A stretch of 64,000 nt of DNA, taken from contig CAJNDS010000480.1 in the NCBI GenBank assembly GCA_905221605.1, forward strand, positions 186,001 through 250,000, read 5' to 3'. This DNA comes from Symbiodinium natans (Eukaryota; Sar; Dinophyceae; Suessiales; Symbiodiniaceae). The position numbers were made by a program, and so were the translations under genes. A model generated the notes under the pieces. The model searched no databases. It saw nothing but the letters and a program-made list of their open reading frames with translations, and had not been told where the DNA came from. Shown one piece after another: positions 39,694 through 50,830 of this stretch; position 1 is the first letter of the stretch; the number at the start of each line of letters is the position of its first letter.

Positions 39694-40525
39694 AGCCCAT
39701 AAGCTCCTGCAGCTCAGAGCTGGCAGAGACCTTTTTTTTGAGGGGTTGTATTTCTTAAATGTATTGGGACGGTTCATACGTAGGACTCTTTGGCCTTTGT
39801 TGCCCATCAGCGTGTCGCAAATGCAGATTCGGAGGGCCTCGAGAAGGGATCCGACGTTGAAACGTCCCAGCTTTGGGTTCACGCGCGGGCGGTCAAAGAT
39901 CCCTGCACCGCAGTGAGCCACACACTGTGCACATTTTTTCCACTCTTGGGCCAGCATGGCGTTCATCAGCAGCTGTGACTCCGCTAGTGGCCGGCTTGAT
40001 CCCGACGGAGGGCTGAGAAGGACGGAGCGCCGACAACTGCTGATGCGTTCTTCCTGTTGAGCAAAGGAGCCCCGCAATGCAAAACTTGGGGCTTGAAGCC
40101 GCTTCCTTCTTCAGTACTTCCGACCTCGAGTGCCAGTCTCCGGCAGTTAACTAAGCGACGATGGTCATGATGAAAGCTCCACAGTTTTTGCCGCAGCTAA
40201 CAGTCGACAGCCATCAGTATCCAGAAGTTCCTGGCAGTCGCATGGTACACGGGAATGTAACACATGAACCCGGTTTCTTGAGTAGCGCCACACTCATGAT
40301 CGACACTCTGCGCGCCGCCAATGCCCGTCCACCCAAGTTGGCAAAGGTGCTGGCAGAATCAACCTTCATGCAGGCGGAAGAGGGTGCAGATCTTGAAGAG
40401 AAGTAGGGTTGCCCAATTCAGTGCTTGCATGAAAGCTGCAGCCACCGGTGCAAACTTGATTCCACGCTCTTGCTCTGCTGGCAGCCAAGTCCTCAGACCC
40501 CAAGAGAGGAAGGACTCTCCAATTA

Positions 40526-43500
40526 AAAGATTCCGTTCCAGGGGCGGCGGCCACATCAGGAAGACCGGCACGTGAAGATCCCTGACCTCACGAAAGCCGC
40601 TCAGGCCCTGAAGATGCCCATTGACCACCTGGACCGGGGAGTGCGAGAGCGCGTGCGAAAGCGCATTTTGCCTGCGTTGCCTGCACTCTATTCATTCTAT
40701 TCATTCTATTCATTCCATGCTATGCCATACTTGCAGGGGTAGGCTTTCGGGTCAGAGCGCTTTGAGGCTTTGAGGAACTGCTAGATGGGTGGCCTTTTCT
40801 CAGAGCAGGAACAGCCCTGCGCCTTCCTGGCGGTCTACGATGGGCACCGCGGCCCCCTCTGCGCGGAGTTCGTCGCGAAGTCTTTACATCTGAGACTCCT
40901 GAAGCACTTGTCCCAGCCGACCACAAAGGGCAGTGAGGAGATTGGGCTGGCGCTGAAGGCTGTGTGCCAAGAGCTGGACGAAGAGTTTCTGGCCAAGCAC
41001 CGAACCTTGGCGACTGATTGGTCGCGCCGGCTCGCCAACAGCCTAAGGCCCTAAAGTCTTTTTCTATCTCCGGCATGTTAAGGCACTGCAGTTGATGGGT
41101 GTACTGTCGTTATGGCCCTGCTCACGGGACGACTCCTGTCCGTGGCATGGCTTGGCGATTCTCGCGCGCTTCTGTGCCGAACCACTTCTGCTGGGACTGT
41201 GGCAACGGTCCCACTCACACAGGACCACCGCCCAAGTGCCCAGCTCTGAGATCATAGCACACTTGCAGGTGGTTGCTTTTACCATTGTATCACATGTGTT
41301 GTGTTTCGCATTTATCAGCTTTAAGCTTAAGGCGGCAGCGGAGGCAGACCGGGTGCGTGAGGCAGGTGGGATGATCGTGAACCTGGGTGCCTGCTGGAAG
41401 CAGCTTTCATCTTTGACTGTAGTCCTGGTTTAACGTTTAAAGCCCCAAGAGGCCTAGAAAGTACCACTGTGATGCCTGTGACGCAGGGTACAGTGGTAGA
41501 GGTTGAATTTTCAGGCCATGCGGTTGCAGGGAAAGTCTCCTTTTGAGAAGTGCAGAAGCAACCTGGTCCTCCAAGGAACTTCGATGGAGCAAAACGAGAC
41601 TGGACCTGAGGGATGTGTGTTTGCGCGTGTACCACCCTAGCTTATGGGTGCCATGAGATAAGGGCTCAGTCCCAAGCTTTTATTATGTGTTCGCGCGCAA
41701 CAGCCGAACATGCCACTCACCATACTAAATTCTAGCCAACCAGTGCAGGGCTCAAGGACTCTGACGACAGACTGAAATATCCCGGTGCAGCACATGTATG
41801 CTGATGCATCTGAAAGCGTTGGTTGTATGTTGTGGTAGTCGCTTTACTGACTCTATTGGATACGCTGCCGTACGCCTTGAGCTGAGGTAGCCCATTCGGG
41901 CTTCGACAGTCAGATTCGCGAGATTCGTCGGGCCAAGGCCAGGGACTATTACAGTATTGGCTCAAAGATGACCGGAGCATGGCACCCTAAACTTTCTTGT
42001 GTTTCTCCAAGTTTGAGGTGTCGCTCCCTAAGAACAAGATCAATTACGAGTACTGCGTTTGAGGTCACGAAAGCTGGCCTCTGAATGTAGCGGAACTTCG
42101 GCATATTCAGTGGTAGCTTCCATGAGGGGTGTGGAACAAGGCCTCACAGGCCTGCCACGCAGAGTGTTTTGTCCTGATAGACGGGGGGTCCCTCGAGAGT
42201 ACTTTTTGAGGTAATTCTCCTCTCGCTCGACCAGGGGATAGGCAGTCATCGCAACTCCTAAGCAGTACTCTTGGCGAAATGATCTGCAACATTATGTAGC
42301 TACTCCCAACGGACCAAGTCGCCCCCAGTCTCCTCTCGCTTGCACATGAACCGCTCTTCGTCTGCTCGCTCCTCTACCAAAAAAGCTGCTCTTGTACGCA
42401 AGTGAACGCTTGAAAGAATGGCCTCCTTGAGGACTCTTCCTTGCACTCGGTACCCTGGACCTGGAGTCAGTGCATCCGCCCTCACGTTCAACACCACCCG
42501 GATCCAAAATTCTTGCAAATGCTTCATAGTGCTTCCTTTTCTTTCGGATAGGCTAGGGCACCATGCAAGGCGGCCGGGCTCGGTGCTGTCGGACGGCCGC
42601 CAGTGGCCCTTGCGGTGACAAGGGCCTTGGGGGATCGCGACTTCAAGGCGAGTTGTTTCTTGCATTTCTGGAGGGTTAAGTATACGAAACTACGTTGGCA
42701 AAGCAGGGCATCGTAGTCTGATCTGTTAGGTGGAGAAGCCCCTGCTCATTGCGACGCCCAGCGCCCCGTGCCAAGATCCAACAATGAACTGCCAGTCATT
42801 GCTGCCTCAAGGTTTCCCCAGTTTCCCCAGTCGTTTCGGGTGTGGCCAATACCACATCACCTCTCGGCCTGTGGAAAATCCAGGACATGCCTCGCTGCCA
42901 AAGACTGTGCAAGGGATGCTAGTAGTGTAAAGTGCAGAAGCGGTAAAATCCTACAATCCTCCAGTAAGTAAGTTTCAGTTCCTGTGATGTTGCCCAGAAT
43001 CAAGGCTGCTTTGCCCAGGTGCGAAGCTTCGAGTTGGACGCCTCTGTGCGATTCATTGCGCTGATGTGTGCGGGGCACTCGGTGACAGCTCAGTCATCGT
43101 CCCTGAATCATCAAGAACCTGTTCCGAAGCCTCCAGAAGTGCCAGCGGGCTCCCTCAGGCGTAGCCCTTCCCGAAGTTTATGTGTTGAGGTGCATAGAGT
43201 CGTTCGCAAGCTGTGTGTTCGGAAATGTGTGAAGCAATGTGAATGTAAGAAGATTAGTACCCCGAACGAGTATCCCGAAGTTGCGTCGCTGCAGGCATCA
43301 TGCAGACTCGCTCGTTGGGGGGATGGTGAACGAAGCCTAGCTGTCTCAGCCAGGATGGAATCACGGATGTGCTCAGCAATGAGGAGGCACCTCACGTGTG
43401 GTGGGTTGCAGCCTCATGAGTCGGCCAGACAACAATTAGAAGACTGCGGAGTGTCTTCGAGTGGCCAGATCATTTTCGAGCTCGACTTCTTGCGAGATGC

Positions 43501-43744
43501 GGCAGACGCATCAGCCAATGCCCGGAAAGCCTGCGGCGACTTGGTGCAGAAGGCCTGCCTTGACAAGACACTCGTGGAAGAAGGAAGCCGTCCTGCTGAG
43601 CGGGTGCCACTGCTGCAAGCTTTGTTCGCGTGTGAGGCGTATTCTCGTGGAAGTCAAGACAATTTGACGGTTGTCATGGCATTCTTCGAGTGGGAGGTGC
43701 GTTTACGGGGAAGCTCCACCCCTCGGCAAAAATGCAAACTATGA
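40526..43744 (+). CDS. PP2C-family Ser/Thr protein phosphatase (first copy), multi-exon
   Basis: Metal-dependent phosphatase with the family motifs in order: ~40540-40646 (QGRRPHQEDRH), ~40787-41020 (FLAVYDGHRGPLCAEFVA), 41092-41237 (VMALLTGRLLSVAWLGDSRA, then LTQDHRPS), 41332-~41382 (AAAEADRVREAGGMIVN), 42570-42647 (PVALAVTRALGDRDFK), 42730-~42768 (VEKPLLIATPSA), 43019-43069 (VRSFELDASVRFIALMC), 43354-43386 (DGITDVLSNEE), ~43490-43563 (a helical segment), ~43634-43744 (AYSRGSQDNLTVVMAFFEWE to TGA). The metal-binding Asp residues (ED, DGH, DG, DN) are present; DGHRG replaces the usual DGHGG and TRALGD the usual SRALGD. GC donors fit at 41238, 42648 and 43070. An N-terminal exon may lie at 40161-40404 (RPPKLAKVLAESTFMQAEEG). 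The substrate cannot be told. Confidence 0.88.
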
Positions 43745-45099
43745 AAAGATTAGGAATGGAAGTATCCTTCGACAGGGGAAGGGCTTGGTTGTGTGCACTT
43801 GCGCCACGATTTCGTATAGCTGGGCGCAACGATATGGATTGTGCCATGGTCAAGCCAGCATCGCTTCTTCTGCATGCAGGGGATGAGATGCAGCCCTCAA
43901 CCCGTTGAGTTGGTGTAGGGAGAACCGAGCCAGGGCGCGGAGAAGCGGAGTGCGGGCGCTGTCGGCCCGGTCGAGGCACTGGCGTTTTGGGGCGCCTGCT
44001 TGGAGTCGTGCTACTCATTGCCGGCCGGATCCCGTTTCTAAAGGACTCAGGGCCTGGAGGTCAACAGCAAGGCTCAATAAGGCTCAACAATTCTCCTCCT
44101 CAGCAGCAACAACAACAGCAACAACAACAGCAACAACAACAGCAACAACAAGAGCAACAACAACACAACAGGCCCCTCGCCGCTGCAAAGGGTTGAAAAA
44201 ACAGTGTTGGGCGATCAAGCAGCAGTTCATTCCGCGGATTCTTATTCTGTGGAGGTCCCGCCGTCGAAACGGCCTCGGTCACGCCACTTCAGCTTTTATT
44301 AGAAGTTGCAAGGTGCAAGCCCAGACCTGTCATGCCCTGGCATGGTTCAGCGTTGCTCTCGACACCGAGGTCAGAGCAACACACCGAATGCGGCGAGCGC
44401 GGCTGGAAGTTCTGGAGAGCATCGTGACCGGGCAGCGGAAGCAAAAGTGGTCCGCACAGTTTCTTCAGTCTGCACAGTGTGCTCTCCGAGTTCTTTGGAT
44501 TAAGTTCGGCAGTGCTCCAAAATTGTTGAAGCTTGCGCATTCTCGGTTTGCACCTTGGCTCGATCATTTGTGTACTTTCGACCGTCGGCACACTCCATCA
44601 GGTCAAAGCGGACATGATAGGAGCGCTCAGCAAGCTGCAATGTCTCATGATGTAGCCGTCAAGCAATGTGAGGCACAAGCTCCTTTAGTTGCAGCCATAT
44701 ACACACCCCTCCTATCTACTCGGGACCTGAAAATCTCATCTGGTCCTCGAAATCGGTGTTTTGAAGGCAAGCATGGTCGGACCTTCTGGACATGGGAAGA
44801 AACCATGTGTTTTGACCCTAATTACTGGGATGGATGGGCTCAGAGAACCGGTCGGTGCCCTTAGCACTTGCGCGCTGTGTGAAATAAGAATCCATACATG
44901 CGCCGCCATGCCGGAAGCCGGGCAAATAGCTGCAGGCGTTGGACCGGAGCCTGCGGAGCCTGCGGAGCCTGCGGAGCCTGAAGGGCTGGCAGGTCCTCAT
45001 GCCAGTGCTTCCAGCACCTCCAGCACCTCCGCTCAGGCTTGCTCAAGAGCCTGCGCCACGAAATCGTGGCTGGAAGCGAATAACTTGCGGGACTCGCAG
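43745..45099. other. spacer with CAA/CAG microsatellite
   Basis: Between the PP2C stop and the first deacetylase exon. A long open frame here (from 43905) has no domain, and a poly-Gln reading comes from the microsatellite at 44102-44172. A GAGCCTGCG unit repeats about four times near 44947-44981. Early deacetylase exons may lie in the last few hundred bases. Confidence 0.5.
44102..44172. repeat. CAA/CAG microsatellite
   Basis: About 23 CAA or CAG triplets with few interruptions. Poly-Gln, poly-Asn/Thr or Cys-rich in other frames; not coding as far as I can see. Confidence 0.92.
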
Positions 45100-48046
45100 G
45101 GCTGCGTTGCACTGGTCAGTGATGAGGCTCTGCTGCTTCACGCAGGTCCAACCAATCATCCTGAAAGACCAGCGAGACTTGCAGAAATACTGAAGCAGCT
45201 GGACTTGTCAGGCTTGCAATCGGCATGTACGAAAGTTGCATCCCGAGAAGCAACCAAAGAGGAGTTGCTGCGGGTTCACACGGAGAATCACATCGAGCGT
45301 GTGTCTAAATCTTCTTCAGCTAAGAAGAAGGGCAAGGACTGGGGATTGCTGCTTGGCTCACTGGCCTCTTTATTTCGTTCTTTCATTCTTTCTTTCTGTC
45401 TTTCTTTCCTTTTCCCCACCCTGGGTGTGGGGTTGTTAGATTTTAAACTCAACTCTTCTCCTCTCTTCTCCTCGCCCGGTCTACTCCTCGCTCATCCCTG
45501 GAGTGCCCAACCCCAAAGTGTCGCTTGGAGTGCCCAACTCTAGAGTGTCCCTGGAGTGCCCAGCCTTAGAGTCTCTCTGGAGTGCCCAAACGAGAGTCCA
45601 AGTCCCCGGAGTGCCCACCCCCAGAGTCTCCCTGGAGTGCCCAACCCCAAAAGAGTCTCCGCCAATTCCCAACCCCAAATTCTCTTTGGAGTGCCCAACC
45701 CCAGAGTGTCCCCGGAGTGCCCAGCCCCAGAGTGTCCCTGGAGTGCCTAACCCCACAGTGGGTGGGGATGTTCGAAGTAACATAATTTGAATGGATGCAA
45801 TTGCATTTGGCTTCACCTGATCCTGCTGACCTGTCAGGCCATTCGGGCTGGACACCTATGCAAATGAGCACACGCCTCATTGCGCGGTCCTCTCAGCCGG
45901 CTGTTTGCTGGCATTGGTCGACCACTGCTTGAATGACACCGCCACTGAACGGTGCGGCATGGCAGTGATACGTCCTCCTGGGCATCATGCCGGTCCTGAG
46001 ACAGCATCGGGCTTCTGCATGTTCAACAATGTAGCTGTGGCTGCGCGACACGCTCAACGAGAACATGGACTTGAACGTGTCGCCATCATTGATTGGGATG
46101 TGCATCATGGGAATGGAACCAATGACGTGTTCGCCGAAGACGACAGCGTCTTATTCTTCAGTCTTCATAGATATGACAGCACTTTTTTCCCCGGGACAGG
46201 GTATGCAGAGGATGTCGGAAAGTCCGATGCAAGAGGCTACAACGTAAATGTGCCTCTCGACAAAGGGTTTGGGGATCTTGATGTCGCGTATATCATGCGC
46301 CGCATCCTGAGCCGGTGGAGTGTTTTCATGCGTTTGTCAGACGAGAACTTGTGTTGGTCGTCGGCTCACACGTCACGTCGGTGTGACACTCTCAGGCTAC
46401 TTGATCTGCCCTGTGGTGGAAAAGTTTGCGCCGCAAGCCATCTTCATCTCGGCTGGATTCGACGCTGTGCAGAGCTCATGTGCACTGTGGCAGTGCCCAA
46501 CCCATTGTGAAGTTTACGGGTAAACAGTTTGCGAAGCTCAAGAGGCCGACTTTGACATGTCGTTAAAGGCATGAGTGTGTTAAGCTTGAGTTGAGGTGCG
46601 CGATCAAGGCGACAAGAGCAGCCACATACAAAACGAGCCGTGATGATAACACGATACTTATTGTTTTCAATACCCCGGTGGTGTTTCGGGGGCGGCTTGA
46701 AGGTCAGTTGCGCGGCGGAAGCGGGTGCCCTTCATCCGCTGGCTTCAGAACTGTAAGAAGCCCCGAAACTTACCACAGCTGTCCTGCAAATCATTTACTC
46801 CAAGCGCAGTGCGCGTCTGCATTTCAGCTAAGGGCTGTTCTTGCTGCTTCTTAAAAAGTGGACCCCTTCAAGCACAACCTCCGTACAAAGTGCGACGGAG
46901 GAATGTAGGTACCATGAGTTACCGGCCGCGAAACTCGAGAAGCCTTTCGTGACGTATGGAAGGAAAGCGTGAAGGGGAGCGCCGTTGCAAAGCGCAGGTG
47001 TATCATGGCAACGAAAAAGCCATGAATCTCGGGCCACATGTGAGGTATCCATGACAAGAGCCATGGCCCTGCGTAGAGCTGGTTCTGGTGCCACGGGGCA
47101 ACCAGATGTATGGCCAACCACCAGAAGTGCAAGAGTGCGCGCACTTGTTGAGAGAGGAGGTGCAGGTGGCCACACAACAAAGACGATTTCAAGCCAACTT
47201 GGCTGATAGCTTCGTGCAGGACTCTTTGGTGACCCAGCGACCTACAAGCAATTGTGATGTCGCTTGAAACAAGCGTCAGGGGGTGCCCAGAAATCAGTCT
47301 TCAATTCAGTTGCCTTTCGATTTTCATCATGCCGATTCGACACCGCATGCCCTACAATGGAAGATAAGACGGTAATGCAGCGCGTTGCGTTTTAGTTTTG
47401 GATGCTTCTTCTTAGTTGTCTTAGCTGTAGGCATTCGCTCTGAAGGACGTGTCATGTACATGACTCCTGGGAGACTCGTTGCGTTTGTTGTGGCGCTTTC
47501 GCCAAGGTGCGAGGTGATCCTCTTGGGGACTGTCGTGTCAGCCCAGAAGGGTTTGGCTGGACAGCATTGTGACAGTATGTGTCGGAGCAACTGTATCCTT
47601 CTTAGTCTTGCAGTGGGACAAAGACATGAAAGGGGGCACGAGAGTTCACTCTGCAGGATGACTCGTTGCCTGTATCGTCTGGCCCGACACTACTGCCAGG
47701 ACAGGGGCAGAGCCGGAAATTGTGGTGGAAGTTGGGGGCAGCTTCGACTTGCTTTCACGTTGAAGCCAGGGCCGGCTCTTCCTGGCCCTGGAGGGCGGCT
47801 ACAACCCTGACCTCATCGCGCAACTTGGCTCAGCTCAAAGGCACAAGCAGTGCCATGCACGCGCTGTGCTCCAAGGCAGTGCACAGTGGAGCTGCAAACT
47901 CGGACCTTTCCGACAAGTCTCTCCGCGCAGATGGTGCATTCATGCTCACCCCCAGGTGTGTTCGCACACTGCTGGAAGAGGTCCACGACCTCGCAGGAGA
48001 CTTGAGACATGAAGCAGTGGATGGTGAGCAGACTAGAGGGCATTGA
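45100..48046 (+). CDS. histone deacetylase family protein (class II-like), multi-exon
   Basis: Zinc-dependent removal of acetyl groups from lysines, in nucleus or cytosol. Exons: 45100-~45320 (HAGPTNHPERPARLAEIL; LLRVHTENHIERV), 45838-46310 (DTYANEHTPHCAVLSAG; MAVIRPPGHHAGPETASGFC; VAIIDWDVHHGNGTNDVFAE), 46396-46473 (CPVVEKFAPQAIFISAGFDA), 47514-47559 (DPLGDCRVSPEGFG), 47657-47699 (MTRCLYRLARHYCQ), 47770-~47830 (GRLFLALEGGYNPDLIAQL), with a likely tail to ~48046. The catalytic His pair (GHHAG), zinc ligands Asp and His of DWDVHHGNG, Asp of GFDA and the transition-state Tyr of EGGYN are all present, so activity is likely. The GDPLG...SPEGF spacing is class II-like. Joins are clean: GC donors at 46311 and 46474, GA donors at 47560 and 47700. 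The first intron carries a repeat element (45413). One short exon between 45320 and 45838 may be missing. Confidence 0.92.
45413..45789. mobile_element. TIR-ended repeat with 26-bp tandem array (copy 1, in deacetylase intron)
   Basis: Left end TCCCCACCC (45413-45421), right end GGGTGGGGA (45760-45768), then a tail GTTCGAAGTAACATAATTTG shared with copy 2. Inside: a fixed segment containing TGTGGGGTTGTTAGATTTTA and CTCCTCGCCCGGTCTACTCC, then about ten degenerate 26-bp units of the form CTGGAGTGCCCAACCCCAGA plus GTGTCC. Non-coding. Ends and core are conserved with 50487-50830, while the array differs in length. No target duplication could be defined. Confidence 0.75.
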
Positions 48047-48061
48047 TGGGGAGATGGCGAG

Positions 48062-48080
48062 AGAGAGAGAGAGAGAGAGA
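48062..48080. repeat. GA dinucleotide run
   Basis: About nine GA units directly after the likely end of the deacetylase gene. Confidence 0.85.
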
Positions 48081-48151
48081 TCGACATAGTGTCACGCCGA
48101 CCTGACAGAAGTGCGCTGGTCGCTGTGGTCTCACTGGACCTGACTGACTCA

Positions 48152-48672
48152 CCCTCGGGCGCGCTTCGAGCGCGGGGGGGCACCCCTAAGCCCAGCAGAA
48201 GAAGAAGAAGAAGAGATCGACATATCGTACCACTGACTACCCCAAAACGGGGGCGCGCGAACAGCACGGGGGGCTTGCTCCTCATGTCCAGAAGAAGAAG
48301 AAGAAGAAGAAGAAGAAGAAGAAGAAGAAGAAGAAGAAGAAGAAGAAGAAGAAGAAGAAGAAGAAGAAGAAGAAGAAGAAGAAGAAGAAGAGAGAGAGAG
48401 AGAAAAGTGCGAAGCACGGCGCCTCACGAGGGGGATCCAAAGCGCGGGGGTTGCTCGCCAACAAGGCGGGAAACTACAGCACCAGACCCAACCGACGCAC
48501 AGTCCCCCTCAACCTTTCTCACGCACGCACCTGACTCAGCCTCGGGCGCGCCCAGTGCGCGGGGGGCTTGCTCCTCATGTCCAGAAGAAGAAGAAGAAGC
48601 AGAAGAAGAAGCAGAAGAAGAAGAAGAAGAAGAAGAAGAGAGAGAAGAAGAAGAATAAGAAGAAGAAGAAGA
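48152..48672. repeat. GC-rich unit plus GAA microsatellite, three copies
   Basis: A GC-rich unit (GGGCGCGC ... GCGCGGGGGG) leads into a CAGAAGAAGAAG run three times: about 48152-48215, 48246-48400 (run of about 30 GAA) and 48541-48672. Copies 2 and 3 share GGGGGGCTTGCTCCTCATGT before the run. A related GGGGGGCTCTGCCCCCATGC plus AAGAAAGAAAG lies at 49490-49530. It looks like an amplified module that ends in GAA triplets. Confidence 0.75.
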
Positions 48673-48689
48673 GAAAAGTGCGAGATGTG

Positions 48690-49640
48690 ACGAAGCAGCA
48701 GACAACAAGAAGAGAAGAATAAGTTGTTATTATAACAGATCCAAAGAGAACAGAGCAAGCACGTTGAGACGAACGCCGAGAAGATCAGGTATAAGTTCAA
48801 GAACCTGGCGGGGGAGCAAAGTTGAACCAGCCGGCCACACCATTGGCGTGGAGAGACCTGGTTCGGATGAAGAACAGCAAGCGAGGAGATCAGCATCATC
48901 CCCTACCAGACCACGGCAACACGAAGAGTGCAAGTTCGACAAGATGTAGGCGCGCAGCAACGTCAAGGGAGGAGGCTTCCGATGACCAAGGGGAAACAGG
49001 GCGCGATAAAGGCAGCAGCAACCATCATGGCAAAAATGCGTCAGGAGGGGGCGAGAAACCCAAAAAGCTTTGCAGATGACGGGCAAAGAGCCGCGGACGC
49101 AAGAGACAAGGCAGATAGAAGCAAGCAGACATTGACGAGACAAATCGGCCAAAGTAAGAGCAGCGCCACCTCAGAAGCCCAATACAGAAGCAGGGGGAGG
49201 CACGGACGGCAACAAAGTCATAAGCGCCGAAGCACACAGAGAGCTAGGACGGAAGCGGCCAAACCCAACATGCCAGGACCAAACATCAGTCAGAACGGTC
49301 TTGCAGAACAGGCCCTTCGAGAAGCGAACGGAAGCTTGCGACAACAACGCTGTGAGAAATGGAAACGGAAAGCCGCCGTAAAGAGGAGAAGGGAAAGACA
49401 GAGAGGGAGTGGGAGCTGGGGCCTGGGCCTACCTGCCACAGCTCTTAACAGTCAACCGAGGGGTCCCGAATACCGGAGCAGGCATCAGCTGGGGGGCTCT
49501 GCCCCCATGCCCCCAAGAAAGAAAGAAAGGGAAAGCAACACAAAGGAAGAAATTCGGCAACTATCTGCCCTCAAGTCGAGAAACGTGGATACAACTAGCA
49601 GGCCCGTGCTCGCATATGTGCTATCTACGACAATCTGAGG
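48690..49640. other. purine- and A-rich block of unknown origin
   Basis: The + strand is strikingly rich in A and G and poor in T, unlike both sides, and one + frame stays open for 236 codons (48928-49638) with an Arg/Lys/Gln/Ala-rich product and no domain. No LTR, reverse transcriptase or tRNA-like end was seen. It could be an unclassified repeat or a decayed retroposon that brought the GAA module with it. I would not call it a gene. Confidence 0.4.
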
Positions 49641-50486
49641 ACTGTCGGGGACAGCAACTGACCTCGCAATTTAGCACCAAAGCTGGGAGCGAAAATTCTT
49701 TGGGGTTTTGGCCTGCGAGTCCTTTTTCCTGACATGGCCTTTATGCAAACAGGCGAGCAAAACCATGTGCGCAGAGGGAAAGGGGCGGTCTGCCTCTGCT
49801 CTCTTCATCTCTCCATCCTTCTCGTGTCTTCACGCCTTGGAGAAGAAGAGTCGGCGAGACTCCCATGATCCCGTGGCACAGCTGTGCTGGTTTTGTGGCG
49901 GGGAGGACCTGATGCGGACGACTTCGTGCCTCCTGCCCCATCTCCCAGCTGCAGCGTCCCCGGAACGCGGGAGGCTTAAGAAGAACTTGGCAGCCAGAGA
50001 CTCGTCATCAACTCAGCATTTTCAGATAGCCAGTCCGAGGCCGGCAATGATGCCGGCAAGCCTACCACGATTGGGGGACAGCTGACAGCCTAATGGACCA
50101 GAGAAGATTTTGCGACATGTCAGGCTTCGCCTCTTCTTTGTGCATCGCGCACATCCGAGGTGGGAGCACAACTTGGCCAAAGCAACGAAATGCGTTTGCC
50201 GATATGTTTGCAGCTCTTGTGTAAGTTCTGCTATGCAGGCTTCGCGATCTTCGACTCCATCCCTCCAACCCGATGGCACGGCAACAGGAAGCATGACTTC
50301 AGCATCAGAAAAGTGAACCTTGCTAGAGGCACGCCGCCCGCTTCCCCATCACTGAGCAGCAGGAAGGCCGTTGCATGGTGAATTGTTTGCAGAGTTCCCA
50401 CGTGTCGCTGCGTGGCAGGCTCGTGGTCCTGCCAACAAGACTGTTCGAGTTGTGAGGCGCAGAAAGTTGGAGCTGAAACAGCTTAT
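49641..50486. other. spacer, no supported gene
   Basis: Short open frames only. No domain recognised on either strand. Confidence 0.45.
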
Positions 50487-50830
50487 TCCCCACCCTCGGT
50501 GTGGGGTTGTTAGATTTTAAGCTCAACTCTTCTCCTCGCCCGGAACTCTTCTCCTCGCCCGGAACTCTTCTCCTCGCCCGGTCTACTCCTCGCTCATCCC
50601 TGGAGTGCCAACCCCAAAGTGTCCCTGGAGTGCCCAACTCTAGAGTGTCAGAGTCTCCCTGGAGTGCAACTGAGTGTCGCCGGAGTGCCCAGCCCTGTGC
50701 CCAGCCCCAGAGTCTCCCTGGAGTGCCCAGCCCCAACCCCGAGTCTCCCTGGAGTGCCCAACCCCAGAGTTTGCCAGAGTGTCCCAGTCTCTACCAGAGA
50801 GGGTGGGGATGTTCGAAGTCAAATAATTTG
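50487..50830. mobile_element. TIR-ended repeat with 26-bp tandem array (copy 2)
   Basis: Left end TCCCCACCCTC (50487-50497) is the exact inverse of GAGGGTGGGGA (50799-50809); the tail GTTCGAAGTCAAATAATTTG matches copy 1 at all but two bases. The fixed left segment is shared with copy 1, but CTTCTCCTCGCCCGGAA is expanded to three units, and the 26-bp array is shorter and more decayed. Same orientation as copy 1. Confidence 0.75.

Noticed and set aside
39973-40157. Possible further GTP cyclohydrolase II exons after 39693
   Set aside because: The family C-terminus ([11 protein letters not shown]) is already reached, and nothing here matches the domain.
41938-41960. ATTGGCTCAAAG and, near 62990, TTTGCTCAAG, similar to the end of the dinoflagellate spliced leader
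   Set aside because: Only the last few bases match and no gene copy or 5' junction is present; not enough for a relic spliced leader.
42015-42063. Short exon-like reading KFEVSLPKNKINYEYCV, reminiscent of a starch-binding domain
   Set aside because: It falls in a PP2C intron, ends in a stop and has no partner exons.
43905-44864. 319-codon open frame on the + strand
   Set aside because: No domain, odd composition, spans a CAA/CAG microsatellite, and lies between two well-supported genes.
47830-48899. Leu-, Ser-, Arg- or Lys-rich frames
   Set aside because: Produced by GAA/TTC triplet arrays.
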